Assembly (NCBI GenBank): GCA_030691665.1
Contig: JAUYDU010000536.1
Span: forward strand, 1-14,004
Direction of reading: 5' to 3'
Length of the DNA stretch: 14,004 bases
DNA from: Chloroflexota bacterium
Lineage (GTDB): Bacteria > Chloroflexota > Dehalococcoidia > SM23-28-2
The stretch's first letter is position 1. Each line of letters starts with the position of its first letter. The position numbers were made by a program, and so were the translations under genes. Of the stretch, positions 1 to 6,411 are shown in pieces. The notes under the pieces were generated by a model that saw nothing but the letters and a program-made list of their open reading frames with translations, made no database searches and was not told the DNA's origin.

Positions 1-68
1 TGGGCTCGCTGTTCGTCGTGGCCGAGGCGCGGGAGCGGCTATTGGGCGTCGCCGCTCGGACGGCATAG
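1..68 (+). CDS. folC: C-terminal end of a FolC-like folylpolyglutamate/dihydrofolate synthase (partial)
   Basis: Reading from base 3, 21 codons are open and end at TAG (66-68). They give GSLFVVAEARERLLGVAARTA. The GSLFVVAEAR stretch matches the usual extreme C terminus of FolC proteins, where a TGSLxxVGEAR motif precedes the end. FolC adds glutamates to folates in the cytoplasm and in many bacteria also makes dihydrofolate. Only about 21 residues are visible, so the family call rests on one short motif. The stop lies 9 bases before the preferred fabF start, and the fabF ribosome binding site overlaps it, which implies cotranscription. Another protein with a similar tail cannot be excluded. 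Confidence 0.6.
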   Translation, partial: GSLFVVAEARERLLGVAARTA

Positions 69-77
69 GTGGGGGTT

Positions 78-1352
78 ATGGCAATGAGAAGAGAGCAAGC
101 AGAGGACAGGCGAGTAGTGATCACCGGCATGGGCGCCCTCACTCCCCTGGGGAATTCGGTGCAAGATTTCTGGCGGGGCTGCACGGCCGGCCGCTCGGGC
201 ATCGACTACCTGACCCTTATCCCGCCCGAGGTCTACACCAGCTACCCCGTGCACATCGCCGGCGAGGTGCGCGGCTTCGAGCCCACCGACTACATGGACC
301 GGCGGGAGGCCCGCCGCATGGCCCGCTTCAGCCAATTGGCGGTGGCGGCCGCCCGCCAAGCCATCGAGGACGCCCGCCTGGATCTTGGCCGCGAGGACTC
401 TACCCGCGTGGGCGTTCTCCTGGGCAACGGCATCGGCGGTTTCCCCACCATCGAGGAGGGGGTAAGGACGATCCTGTCCAAAGGGGGCCTGCGCCTCGAT
501 CCCCTTTTCCTGCCCAAGATCCTCCCCAACATGGCGGCGGCCCAGATAAGCCTCACCTTCGGCCTTAAGGGCTACAACAACACCGTCATCACCGCTTGCG
601 CCGCCTCCACTCAGGCCCTGGGCGACGCCCGCGATGCCATCCGCCTGGGCCGGGCGGACGTGATGCTGGCCGGGGGCACCGAGGCCGGCATCTGCGAGCT
701 GGGCCTGTGCGGCTTCGCTGTGATGCGCGCCCTCTCGACCCGCAACGATTCGCCCCAGAAGGCCAGCCGCCCCTTCGACGCCCACCGCGACGGCTTGGTT
801 GCTGCCGAGGGGAGCGCCGTCCTGGTGCTGGAGAGCCTGGAGCACGCCCAAGCTCGCGCCGCCCCGATCCTGGCCGAGCTGGCCGGATACGCCGCCTGCA
901 ACGACGCCCACCACCTGGTCGCCCCCTGCCCCGACGGCGAGGGGGCGGCCCGCACCATGCGCTGGGCTCTGGAGGACGCCAGCGTCCAGCCGCAGGAGGT
1001 CGACTACATCAACGCCCACGGCACCTCGACGCCCCTGAACGACGTGGCCGAGACGCTAGCCATCAAGAGCGTTTTCGGCGAGCACGCCTACCGGCTAGCC
1101 ATCAGCTCCACCAAGTCGATGATCGGCCACGCCATGGGGGCCTCGGGCGCCATGGAGTCGGTGGCCTGCGTGATGACCCTTCAGACGGGCATCATCCACC
1201 CCACCATCAACCACGAGTACCCCGACCCGGAGTGCGACCTGGACTACGTGCCCAACGTGGCCCGTCAGGCCGACGTGCGGACGGTGCTCAAGAACAGCTT
1301 CGGCTTCGGCGGCCAGAACGCATGCCTGGTGTTCAAGCGGTTCGAGGAGTAG
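78..1352 (+). CDS. fabF: Beta-ketoacyl-ACP synthase II (FabF)
   Basis: This thiolase-fold condensing enzyme elongates fatty acids by decarboxylative condensation of malonyl-ACP with acyl-ACP in the cytoplasm. Numbering from ATG 78 (424 aa, close to the usual ~412), the catalytic Cys is C174 in VITACAAST. The two active-site His are H314 in NAHGTSTPLND and H351 in KSMIGHAMGASG, with the paired Lys at K346. The C-terminal NSFGFGGQNACLVF block is also typical. A GTG at 69 is in frame, but the AGGTGG at 67-72 would overlap it; that site sits 5 bases before ATG 78, so 78 is preferred. ATG 84 is also possible. The galE start follows 3 bases after the stop. There are no acyl carrier protein or other fab genes in view. 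The family call is firm; FabF versus a FabB-like specificity is inferred from overall resemblance. Confidence 0.93.
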   Translation: MAMRREQAEDRRVVITGMGALTPLGNSVQDFWRGCTAGRSGIDYLTLIPPEVYTSYPVHIAGEVRGFEPTDYMDRREARRMARFSQLAVAAARQAIEDARLDLGREDSTRVGVLLGNGIGGFPTIEEGVRTILSKGGLRLDPLFLPKILPNMAAAQISLTFGLKGYNNTVITACAASTQALGDARDAIRLGRADVMLAGGTEAGICELGLCGFAVMRALSTRNDSPQKASRPFDAHRDGLVAAEGSAVLVLESLEHAQARAAPILAELAGYAACNDAHHLVAPCPDGEGAARTMRWALEDASVQPQEVDYINAHGTSTPLNDVAETLAIKSVFGEHAYRLAISSTKSMIGHAMGASGAMESVACVMTLQTGIIHPTINHEYPDPECDLDYVPNVARQADVRTVLKNSFGFGGQNACLVFKRFEE

Positions 1353-1355
1353 GGC

Positions 1356-2330
1356 ATGCGCATCCTGGTGGTGGGTGGCGCCGGCTATATCGGTAGCGTG
1401 ACGGCCGCCGAGCTGCTGGCGGCCGGCCACCAGGTGGTGGTCTACGATAGCTTCATCAGCGGCCACGCCGCCGCCGTCCCGCCCGACGCCGAGCTGGTGG
1501 TGGGCGATGTCCGCGACCAGGAGACACTAACCCCCGTCTTCAGTCAGAGCCGCATCGACGCCGTCGTCTACTACGGCGGCTTCATCCAGGCCGGCGAGTC
1601 GATGCGCCAGCCGGGCCGCTACTTCGCCAACAACATCGGCGGCGTCATCTGCCTCCTCAACACCATGCTGGAATACGACGTCCGCCGCTTCGTCTTCAGC
1701 TCCAGCGCCGCCATCTACGGGGAGCCGGAGGCCGTACCCATCCCCGAGGATGCCCCCACCTGCCCCGTTAACCCCTACGGCGAGTCGAAGGCGGTGGTGG
1801 AGCGCCTGCTCCGCTGGTACGACAGCCAGTGCGGCCTGCGCTATGTATCCCTGCGCTACTTCAACGCCGCCGGCGCTATGGATACGCTGGGCGAGGACCA
1901 CCGCCCCGAGACCCATCTCATCCCCATCGTCCTCCAGGTGGCCCTGGGCCAGCGAGACGCCCTGCCCCTCTACGGCAGCGACTACCCCACCGCCGACGGC
2001 ACCTGCGTCCGCGACTACATCCACGTGGCCGACCTGGCCCGTGCCCACGTTCTGGCCCTCGACCGCCTGAACGAAGGGAGCGCCGTCTACAACCTGGGCA
2101 ACAGCCAGGGCTTTTCCAACCTCCAGGTGATCGAGGCCGCTCGCAAGGTAGCGGAGCGACCCATTCCCGTGCACGAGGAGGCGCGCCGTCCCGGCGACCC
2201 GCCGGTGCTGGTGGCCTCGGCGGAGAAGGCGAAGGCGGAGCTGGGCTGGCAGCCCCAGGTCACAGCCCTGGAAGAGATCATCGACAGCGCCTGGCGCTGG
2301 CACCGAGAGCACCCCCAGGGATACGGGTAA
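1356..2330 (+). CDS. galE: UDP-glucose 4-epimerase (GalE), extended SDR family
   Basis: The enzyme interconverts UDP-glucose and UDP-galactose through a transient 4-keto sugar with tightly bound NAD, supplying galactose for envelope glycans. The protein has 324 residues, normal for GalE. The Rossmann glycine motif is GGAGYIGS at residues 7-14. The catalytic set is Ser in FSSSAAIYG (115-117) and YxxxK at Y141/K145 in NPYGESKAVVE. GalE-type landmarks such as ESMRQP (81-86), LRYFNAAGA (166-174) and VRDYIHVADLA (218-228) follow in order. The usual VxHFAG strand reads VVYYGGFIQAGES here, with Tyr replacing the common His, a small deviation. The gene starts 3 bases after fabF and ends one base before the lipoprotein Shine-Dalgarno, so it sits inside an operon. 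UDP-N-acetylglucosamine or another sugar nucleotide could also be the substrate. Confidence 0.92.
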   Translation: MRILVVGGAGYIGSVTAAELLAAGHQVVVYDSFISGHAAAVPPDAELVVGDVRDQETLTPVFSQSRIDAVVYYGGFIQAGESMRQPGRYFANNIGGVICLLNTMLEYDVRRFVFSSSAAIYGEPEAVPIPEDAPTCPVNPYGESKAVVERLLRWYDSQCGLRYVSLRYFNAAGAMDTLGEDHRPETHLIPIVLQVALGQRDALPLYGSDYPTADGTCVRDYIHVADLARAHVLALDRLNEGSAVYNLGNSQGFSNLQVIEAARKVAERPIPVHEEARRPGDPPVLVASAEKAKAELGWQPQVTALEEIIDSAWRWHREHPQGYG

Positions 2331-2341
2331 GGGAGGAGAGC

Positions 2342-3073
2342 ATGAGAGTCAGCCCACTCCTGGTGGCGCTCCTCAGCCTCGCCCTTGCCACAGCCTGCGA
2401 CGGGGATGGTGAAGGCGGTCGGTCACTACTGGACAGAGCGCTGGCGGCGATGACCCGGCCCGGGCAGGTGTTGTACCTAGAAGCGTCTACAGAGCATGGT
2501 GCCAGCATCGGCAGCGACGGTTTGATCACCCTGGACCCTCCCTCTCGCCGCCAGGTACGGATGTGGCTGGACCTGGAGGGGGAACGGGCGCGGTTCGAGT
2601 CCGAGAGAGAGGGGCAGGAGCGGGGAGCGAGTCTGATTGTAGGAGGCATGGTCTATCCCGGCAAGCCTGGCACCTACGAGGTCAACGGCACCCTGGAGCT
2701 GACGGCTGGACCCGTAGAAGAATTTCCGCTCGGGGCGTTTGACGCCCTCAGCTTCCCCTGGGATCAAGACGCTGGCTGGCAAGCCGCGGGCGAGGCCAAG
2801 GTCAATGGTCAAGGGGCGCTGCTGCTTCAGGCGAATATCTCGTTGGGTTGTCCTCTCGACGTGGGCTGCCCGGAGACTGGAGACATCACCGCAGTGTCGA
2901 CGGTCTACCTGGAGAAGAACTCCCTTCTTCCCCTGCGGTCAACGGTCCGCTGGGTCACCCAGTGGCGGGGCGAGTTCGACTTTACGGACACGACGGTGAC
3001 CCATAGCAGCTTCATCCCGACCGCGGAGCTGCCCGAGGACTTTTTCTCTCCGGAGAGCCTGCCCGAGCCCTAG
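2342..3073 (+). CDS. Predicted lipoprotein of unknown function
   Basis: The protein has 243 residues. The first 18 are a charged start (MR) plus a hydrophobic core, ending at Cys19 in LALATAC, which fits a relaxed lipobox. An acidic, glycine-rich linker (DGDGEGG) follows, as is common after lipidation. The rest alternates hydrophilic and beta-prone segments with motifs such as GQVLYLEAST and VSTVYLEKNSLLPL. This vaguely recalls LolA/LppX-like half-barrel lipoproteins, but no diagnostic motif is seen, so no function is assigned. The frame stays open far upstream, but the strong GGGAGGAG at 2331-2338, 3 bases before ATG 2342, together with the signal peptide, fixes this start. It follows galE by 11 bases. 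Its stop overlaps the convergent gene's stop by 4 bases (CTAG). It is probably anchored on the outer face of the cytoplasmic membrane. Confidence 0.8.
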   Translation: MRVSPLLVALLSLALATACDGDGEGGRSLLDRALAAMTRPGQVLYLEASTEHGASIGSDGLITLDPPSRRQVRMWLDLEGERARFESEREGQERGASLIVGGMVYPGKPGTYEVNGTLELTAGPVEEFPLGAFDALSFPWDQDAGWQAAGEAKVNGQGALLLQANISLGCPLDVGCPETGDITAVSTVYLEKNSLLPLRSTVRWVTQWRGEFDFTDTTVTHSSFIPTAELPEDFFSPESLPEP

Positions 3074-3696
3074 AAGTGGCTCTTGAGGAAGGGCCAGATG
3101 AGGTCCTCCCAGAGGGTGCCAGCCACGATCCCCACCCACAGCAGGGCGTGGGGGATGCCGCTCAGCATGGTGAAGGCGTAGGCCTTGAAGCCCCGCACCC
3201 GGAACAGCAGCAGCGTCAGGGAGCGCCAGAAGGGGCCGAAGTAGAGCACCAGCACCGGCACCGATGCCAGCCGCAGGAGAGTCCCCGTGCGGTCGCGGCG
3301 CTCGGCGATGGGCAGGAGATACCCCCGCACGAATCGGCTCTGCTCGCCCCAGGCCCTGACCTCGCCGATAGCCCTCTCCTCCGCCAGCAGCCACATGAAG
3401 AGGCCGGCCAGCAGGGCCCCCACGCCGCCAGCGATGAAAGCCGCCGGCCAGCGGCCGAAGGCGGCCACCAGCGCCAGGCCGCCCGGCAGCAGCAAGCGGG
3501 CCTCCACCCTCCACAGGACGAAGGTGGCGGCCAGTCGGGGGGTCAGGTTGCGCTTCAGGAGGCCCCACCATCTGCCCCTCGGCCGGGCCAATAGGGCATC
3601 GGCGGCAGCCGTCGCCTCCGCCGGCGGAGGTGGCGGGTCGGACGGCCCTTCGGCTTCGCTCAGGGCAGGCTCAGGGGGCAGTGAGGAATCGTTCAT
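3070..3696 (-). CDS. Predicted integral membrane protein of unknown function
   Basis: The protein has 208 residues. A proline- and alanine-rich hydrophilic N terminus (1-40) leads into a basic patch (RPRGRWWGLLKRN). About three or four hydrophobic segments follow, near 70-104, 143-165 and 178-196. The region between the first two groups is charged (AEERAIGEVRAWGEQSR). I recognise no family. Residues 8-18 (PEPALSEAEGP) are encoded by a dispersed repeat (3645-3675), so the true ancestral N terminus may have lain downstream. No other ATG occurs before Met101, so ATG 3696 is the only conventional start that keeps the first hydrophobic segment. The gene converges on the lipoprotein gene, sharing CTAG at 3070-3073. 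Codon use resembles the neighbours. Confidence 0.7.
   Translation of the reverse strand: MNDSSLPPEPALSEAEGPSDPPPPPAEATAAADALLARPRGRWWGLLKRNLTPRLAATFVLWRVEARLLLPGGLALVAAFGRWPAAFIAGGVGALLAGLFMWLLAEERAIGEVRAWGEQSRFVRGYLLPIAERRDRTGTLLRLASVPVLVLYFGPFWRSLTLLLFRVRGFKAYAFTMLSGIPHALLWVGIVAGTLWEDLIWPFLKSHF
3645..3675. repeat. Dispersed repeat fragment inside the membrane-protein reading frame
   Basis: The sequence gcccttcggcttcgctcagg followed by gcaggctcagg matches, in reverse complement, 13752-13787, where agcctgccctgagtgtagcg and aaggggtc appear. It is the same GCTTCGCTCAG family that fills 3712-3816. Here it encodes residues 8-18 of the neighbouring protein, a SEAEG-type peptide. Confidence 0.7.
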
Positions 3697-3711
3697 CGCC
3701 TTCTAGCGGCT

Positions 3712-3816
3712 GTCACCCTGAGCGCAGCGAAGGGTCTGGCGGTGGGGAGCGAAACTAGCACTGTGGGAGTCAACGCGGCCCCCCGCCCCAGATGCTTCGC
3801 TCCGCTCAGCATGACA
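3712..3816. repeat. GTCACCCTGAG...CTCAGCATGACA imperfect inverted-repeat element (copy 1)
   Basis: The left arm is gtcaccctgagcgcagcgaa at 3712-3731. The right arm at 3791-3816 contains cttcgctccgctcagcatga, so the outer ends pair as GTCA...TGAC and the inner parts as AGCGNAGCGAAG / CTTCGCTNCGCT. A similar arrangement occurs at 13721-13832. About 53 bases of unrelated sequence lie between the arms. It resembles a MITE-like or REP-like non-coding repeat. No gene is seen from 3697 to 3910; apart from this element and the next repeat, the interval holds nothing I recognise. Confidence 0.65.
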
Positions 3817-3870
3817 GATGAGGCGCTCCAAGGCTACCTAACCCTCTATTTTCAGAGCAATGACATTCCG

Positions 3871-3909
3871 GTTCGTTCGACAAGCTTCCTTCGACAAGCT
3901 CAGCACAGG
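3871..3909. repeat. Tandem TTCGACAAGCT repeat
   Basis: TTCGACAAGCT occurs twice, at 3876-3886 and 3890-3900, three bases apart, followed by CAGCACAGG. It resembles the TTCGACAAGCTCAG words that recur in extragenic repeats of related metagenomic genomes. It abuts the stop of the thpR gene at 3911. Confidence 0.6.
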
Positions 3910-3910
3910 T

Positions 3911-4516
3911 CTAGCTCAAGGGAAAGGCGGCCAGCCGCTCATAGAGAGCGCCGCCGGGGCCGAGGATGCTGCGCATCAGGCTAACCTCACGCACCGTCAC
4001 GGCTGAGGCGGCCGGCGCCTCGCTGGCCGCCGCCAGCTCCTTGAGGCGCTGCCTGTCGCTGGCGCCCACGTCGTCCGGCACGCGGGCCAGCGTGAGGTGG
4101 GGCGAGAAGGCCCTCCGCTCGGGCGGAAAGCCCAGGGGCTCCAGGGCCCTGTCCACCCGCCGTTGGAGCTGGGCCAGAGGCTCCAGGTCACCCTCCAGGC
4201 TCACCCACAGGACGCGCGGGCCCCGGCGGTCGCCGAAGGTGCCCACGCCGCCCAGGGACAGCGCCAGCGGCGAGATCCCCTGGACGATGGGAGCCAGCGC
4301 CTCGCAGATGGCGCCCACCTTGTCCTGGGGCACCGATCCCAGAAACTTCAGGGTGAGGTGGATGCCCTCGGGGCGCACCCAGCGCAGGGGCGGCGTCCCC
4401 CTTCGGCGCAGCGTCTCCTGAAGGCTGGACAGGGATTCCTTCATCTCCGGCGGCAGCTCGCAGGCCACGAACAGGCGCAGGATATTGTGGGTCAGGGGTC
4501 GCGGGTCATGGGTCAT
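3911..4516 (-). CDS. thpR: RNA 2',3'-cyclic phosphodiesterase (ThpR / LigT family)
   Basis: This 2H phosphoesterase opens 2',3'-cyclic phosphates on RNA and was historically called 2'-5' RNA ligase. It is cytoplasmic. The protein has 201 residues (family about 180-190) and carries both signature HxTx motifs: H53-L-T-L in GIHLTLKFLG and H140-L-T-L in FSPHLTLARV, spaced as in the family. LRLFVACELPPE at 13-24 is the usual N-terminal strand, and VREVSLMRS near 175-183 is the usual C-terminal one. The first 12 residues (MTHDPRPLTHNI) come entirely from the heptad repeat at 4489-4523 and have no counterpart in the family. ATG 4516 is the only conventional start before the conserved strand. It overlaps the upstream amidohydrolase by 11 bases, so translation is probably coupled. 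Confidence 0.9.
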   Translation of the reverse strand: MTHDPRPLTHNILRLFVACELPPEMKESLSSLQETLRRRGTPPLRWVRPEGIHLTLKFLGSVPQDKVGAICEALAPIVQGISPLALSLGGVGTFGDRRGPRVLWVSLEGDLEPLAQLQRRVDRALEPLGFPPERRAFSPHLTLARVPDDVGASDRQRLKELAAASEAPAASAVTVREVSLMRSILGPGGALYERLAAFPLS

Positions 4517-4523
4517 GGGTCAT
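4489..4523 (-). repeat. Five-copy heptanucleotide tandem repeat at a stop/start junction
   Basis: On the minus strand the copies read ATGACCC, ATGACCC, ATGACCC, GCGACCC, CTGACCC, covering 35 bases exactly. Seven is not a multiple of three, so the three ATGs fall in three different frames. The first is in the amidohydrolase frame, the second starts thpR, and the third opens a frame that stops after five codons. The amidohydrolase stop (TGA, 4506-4508) spans copies 3 and the last base of copy 2. Confidence 0.9.
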
Positions 4524-5384
4524 GCCTAAGAGGCGACAAGCGTTCTCTCCCAGGACGAGCCGCCTGGCTGCGTCGTCAAGCCGGAAGGCCTGCTCGATGG
4601 ATTCGCGCTGGCAGCGCTGGGATATCAGGGGGTAGTCGCTGCCAAAGAGGATGCCCTCGGCACCCACCAGCCCGGCCACCTGGCCGTAGACCGCCGGGCC
4701 GTACAGGAAAGGGGTGGCCGCCGTATCCACGTAGACCTGCCCCGACAAGTCGGGGCGCTTGGCCAGCGCCTCCTTCACCTCGGGCATGAGGGCGTAGAAG
4801 GGAAGGCCGCCGCCCCAGTGAGCGCCCACCACGTTCAGGTCTCGGTGGCTGCTCACGAATCGATAGAAAGACTCCAGGCTCAGGCCGCCCTTGCCCGCAT
4901 AGGTGTGCCCCACCGGCTCGCTGACGTGGAAGAGGAGAGCGAGGCCGTGTCGCCGAGCCGCCTCGGCCAGCAGCTCGGCGGCCTCGCCCCCGTCCAGAGG
5001 ATAGCCCTGGCTCTCTGGCCGCAGCTCTCCCAGGCCCCGAGCGCCGCCCCGAGCGCAGCGCTCGATCTCCCGCCGGGCGTCATCCCCCGCCCGCGGCTGG
5101 ACGGTGCAGAAGGGGACGAGCCTGCCGCCGCTCCTGGCTGCCGCCTCCAGCAGGTAGTCGTTGTGCTCCCGGCACAGCTCGTGCTCCGCCCAGGCGAAGC
5201 CCAGAACGACGCTCACGTCCACCTCTGCCTCGCCCATGCTGGCCAGCAGCTCCTCGGCGGTGGCCAGGCGGGCCTTGGGGCTGGCGTACATCTCGGCGAA
5301 GGTGGCATCGCGGCGCAGGTACTCTTCCCGTCGCTCCTGGACATGCGGCGGGAAGACGTGGGTGTGGGCATCGACCACCAGCAT
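4506..5384 (-). CDS. Amidohydrolase-family metal-dependent hydrolase (amidohydrolase_2 type)
   Basis: This is a TIM-barrel hydrolase or decarboxylase-like enzyme of the amidohydrolase superfamily; the substrate is unknown. Numbered from the longer start (ATG 5414, 302 aa), the metal-site HxH is H17/H19 in VVDAHTHVF. Further candidate ligands are H163 in LLFHVSEPVGH, H199 in VGAHWGGGLPF and D260 in ILFGSDYP. This order fits the group containing ACMSD-like and 4-oxalomesaconate hydratase-like proteins. I prefer ATG 5384 (292 aa, MLVVDAHTH), because the family usually begins just before the HxH strand; neither start has a clear Shine-Dalgarno. The last residues MTHDP come from the heptad repeat. 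A perfect 18-base palindrome (4739-4756) lies in the coding sequence. Downstream thpR overlaps by 11 bases. The gene is divergent from the transketolase genes. Confidence 0.87.
   Translation of the reverse strand: MLVVDAHTHVFPPHVQERREEYLRRDATFAEMYASPKARLATAEELLASMGEAEVDVSVVLGFAWAEHELCREHNDYLLEAAARSGGRLVPFCTVQPRAGDDARREIERCARGGARGLGELRPESQGYPLDGGEAAELLAEAARRHGLALLFHVSEPVGHTYAGKGGLSLESFYRFVSSHRDLNVVGAHWGGGLPFYALMPEVKEALAKRPDLSGQVYVDTAATPFLYGPAVYGQVAGLVGAEGILFGSDYPLISQRCQRESIEQAFRLDDAARRLVLGENACRLLGMTHDP
4739..4756. repeat. Palindrome GCCCCGACAAGTCGGGGC within the amidohydrolase gene
   Basis: Two 8-base arms, GCCCCGAC and GTCGGGGC, flank AA. It encodes about residues 220-225 (RPDLSG) of the amidohydrolase. 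A near-identical 18-mer with one T for C lies at 7587-7604 in a gene leader, which argues that it is a dispersed palindrome and not chance. Confidence 0.7.
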
Positions 5385-5407
5385 GGTGCCATCATAGCAT
5401 CGGGCCG

Positions 5408-5436
5408 TAGACATTAGGAAGGGCAGTTCGTATAAT
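5408..5436 (+). promoter_or_regulatory. Predicted sigma70-type promoter for the transketolase genes
   Basis: TAGACA (5408-5413) matches the -35 consensus at five of six positions. It is followed by a 17-base spacer and a perfect TATAAT (5431-5436). Transcription would start near 5443, about 25-45 bases before the candidate starts of the first transketolase gene. The element lies in the short gap between divergent genes and overlaps the longer amidohydrolase start. Confidence 0.65.
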
Positions 5437-5466
5437 GAGCCTGCCCGCCACGGCGGGCGGACTCGC

Positions 5467-5474
5467 AGGAGGTG
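5467..5474 (+). promoter_or_regulatory. Strong Shine-Dalgarno AGGAGGTG that decides the transketolase start
   Basis: AGGAGGTG is a near-perfect anti-16S match. Its last bases are the in-frame GTG at 5472, which therefore cannot easily use it. The next in-frame alternative start is TTG at 5487, 12 bases downstream. No ATG exists nearby in this frame. Confidence 0.6.
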
Positions 5475-6386
5475 AAGCAGCCGCCCTTGCCCTCGGTCAG
5501 CAGCGCTCCTCTGAAGGAGCTAGAGGCCCTAGCCAAGCGCGTTCGGCGCCATATAATCGAGATGACCGCTGCCGCCGGGTCGGGCCATCCTGGCGGCTCG
5601 CTCTCTTGTGTGGAGATCCTGGTGGCTCTCTACTGCCGCGTCCTCCGCCACGACGCCCACAACCCCGCCTGGCCCGACCGCGATCGCTTCATCCTGAGCA
5701 AGGGGCACGCGGCCCCCGCCCACTACGCTGTGCTGGCCGAGTGCGGCTACCTGCCGCTGGAGGAGCTGACCAGCCTGCGCAAGCTGGGCAGCCGTCTCCA
5801 AGGACATTCCGTGGCCGGCAGCCCGCCCGGGGTCGAGATGACATCGGGCTCCCTGGGAATGGGCCTCTCCTTCAGCCTGGGCCAGGCCCTGGCGGCCCAC
5901 CTGGACGGCAGGAGCTATCGCGTCTACTGCCTGCTGAGCGACGGCGACCTGAACGAGGGCCAGACGTGGGAGGCAGCCATGGCCTGCGCCCACTATCGCG
6001 CCGACAACCTCACGGCCATCGTCGACTACAACCGCATCCAGAACGACGGCTTCTCCGACTACAGCCGCTATCAGGACAGCAGCCGCCCGCAGCGGGTGGG
6101 CGGTTGGGTGGGCCCAGAGGGGCACACGGTGAACATCATGGGCCTTCAGCCCCTGGCGGAGAAGTGGCGGGCCTTCGGCTGGCAGGTGCTGGAGGCGGAC
6201 GGCCACGACCTCGGCGCCCTCATCGCTGCCCTGGAGAAGGCCCAGGCGGTCGAGGGGCGACCTACGCTGATCATCGCCCACACGGTGAAGGGGAAGGGCG
6301 TCAGCTTTATGGAGAACAACCCCGCCTTCCACGGCAAGGCCCCCACGCCGGAGCAGGCCCAACAGGCCCTGGCAGAGCTGGCGTAG
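5472..6386 (+). CDS. Transketolase, N-terminal (thiamine-pyrophosphate-binding) subunit
   Basis: This is one half of a split transketolase, which moves two-carbon ketol units between sugars in the non-oxidative pentose phosphate pathway using thiamine diphosphate and Mg2+. Numbered from GTG 5472 (304 aa), landmarks are GSGHPGG (36-42), KGHAAPAHYAVLAE (77-90), GSLGMGLSFSLG (126-137) and the metal/TPP motif SDGDLNEGQ (156-164, family GDGxxNEG). The end has AHTVKGKGVSFME (269-281). Between IVDYNRIQNDG (183-193) and LQPLAEKWRAFGW (225-237) there are about 20 more residues than the short split transketolases I know. The start is uncertain: GTG 5472 overlaps the Shine-Dalgarno, and TTG 5487 may be used. 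The C-terminal subunit follows after 25 bases, so the two form an operon and presumably an alpha2beta2 enzyme. Confidence 0.9.
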   Translation: MKQPPLPSVSSAPLKELEALAKRVRRHIIEMTAAAGSGHPGGSLSCVEILVALYCRVLRHDAHNPAWPDRDRFILSKGHAAPAHYAVLAECGYLPLEELTSLRKLGSRLQGHSVAGSPPGVEMTSGSLGMGLSFSLGQALAAHLDGRSYRVYCLLSDGDLNEGQTWEAAMACAHYRADNLTAIVDYNRIQNDGFSDYSRYQDSSRPQRVGGWVGPEGHTVNIMGLQPLAEKWRAFGWQVLEADGHDLGALIAALEKAQAVEGRPTLIIAHTVKGKGVSFMENNPAFHGKAPTPEQAQQALAELA

Positions 6387-6411
6387 CAAGGGGTCAGGGG
6401 GGTCAGAGGGC

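Noticed and set aside
39..1019. 326-codon minus-strand open frame opposite fabF
   Set aside because: fabF motifs are intact on the other strand; the antisense product is Gly/Ala-rich with no domain.
1829..2341. Upstream extension of the lipoprotein frame into galE
   Set aside because: Extension is Arg/Pro-rich out-of-frame galE sequence; signal peptide and Shine-Dalgarno place the start at 2342.
3871..3909. Attachment site or integration scar next to thpR
   Set aside because: Only a short tandem word is visible; no integrase, tRNA or second copy in the window.
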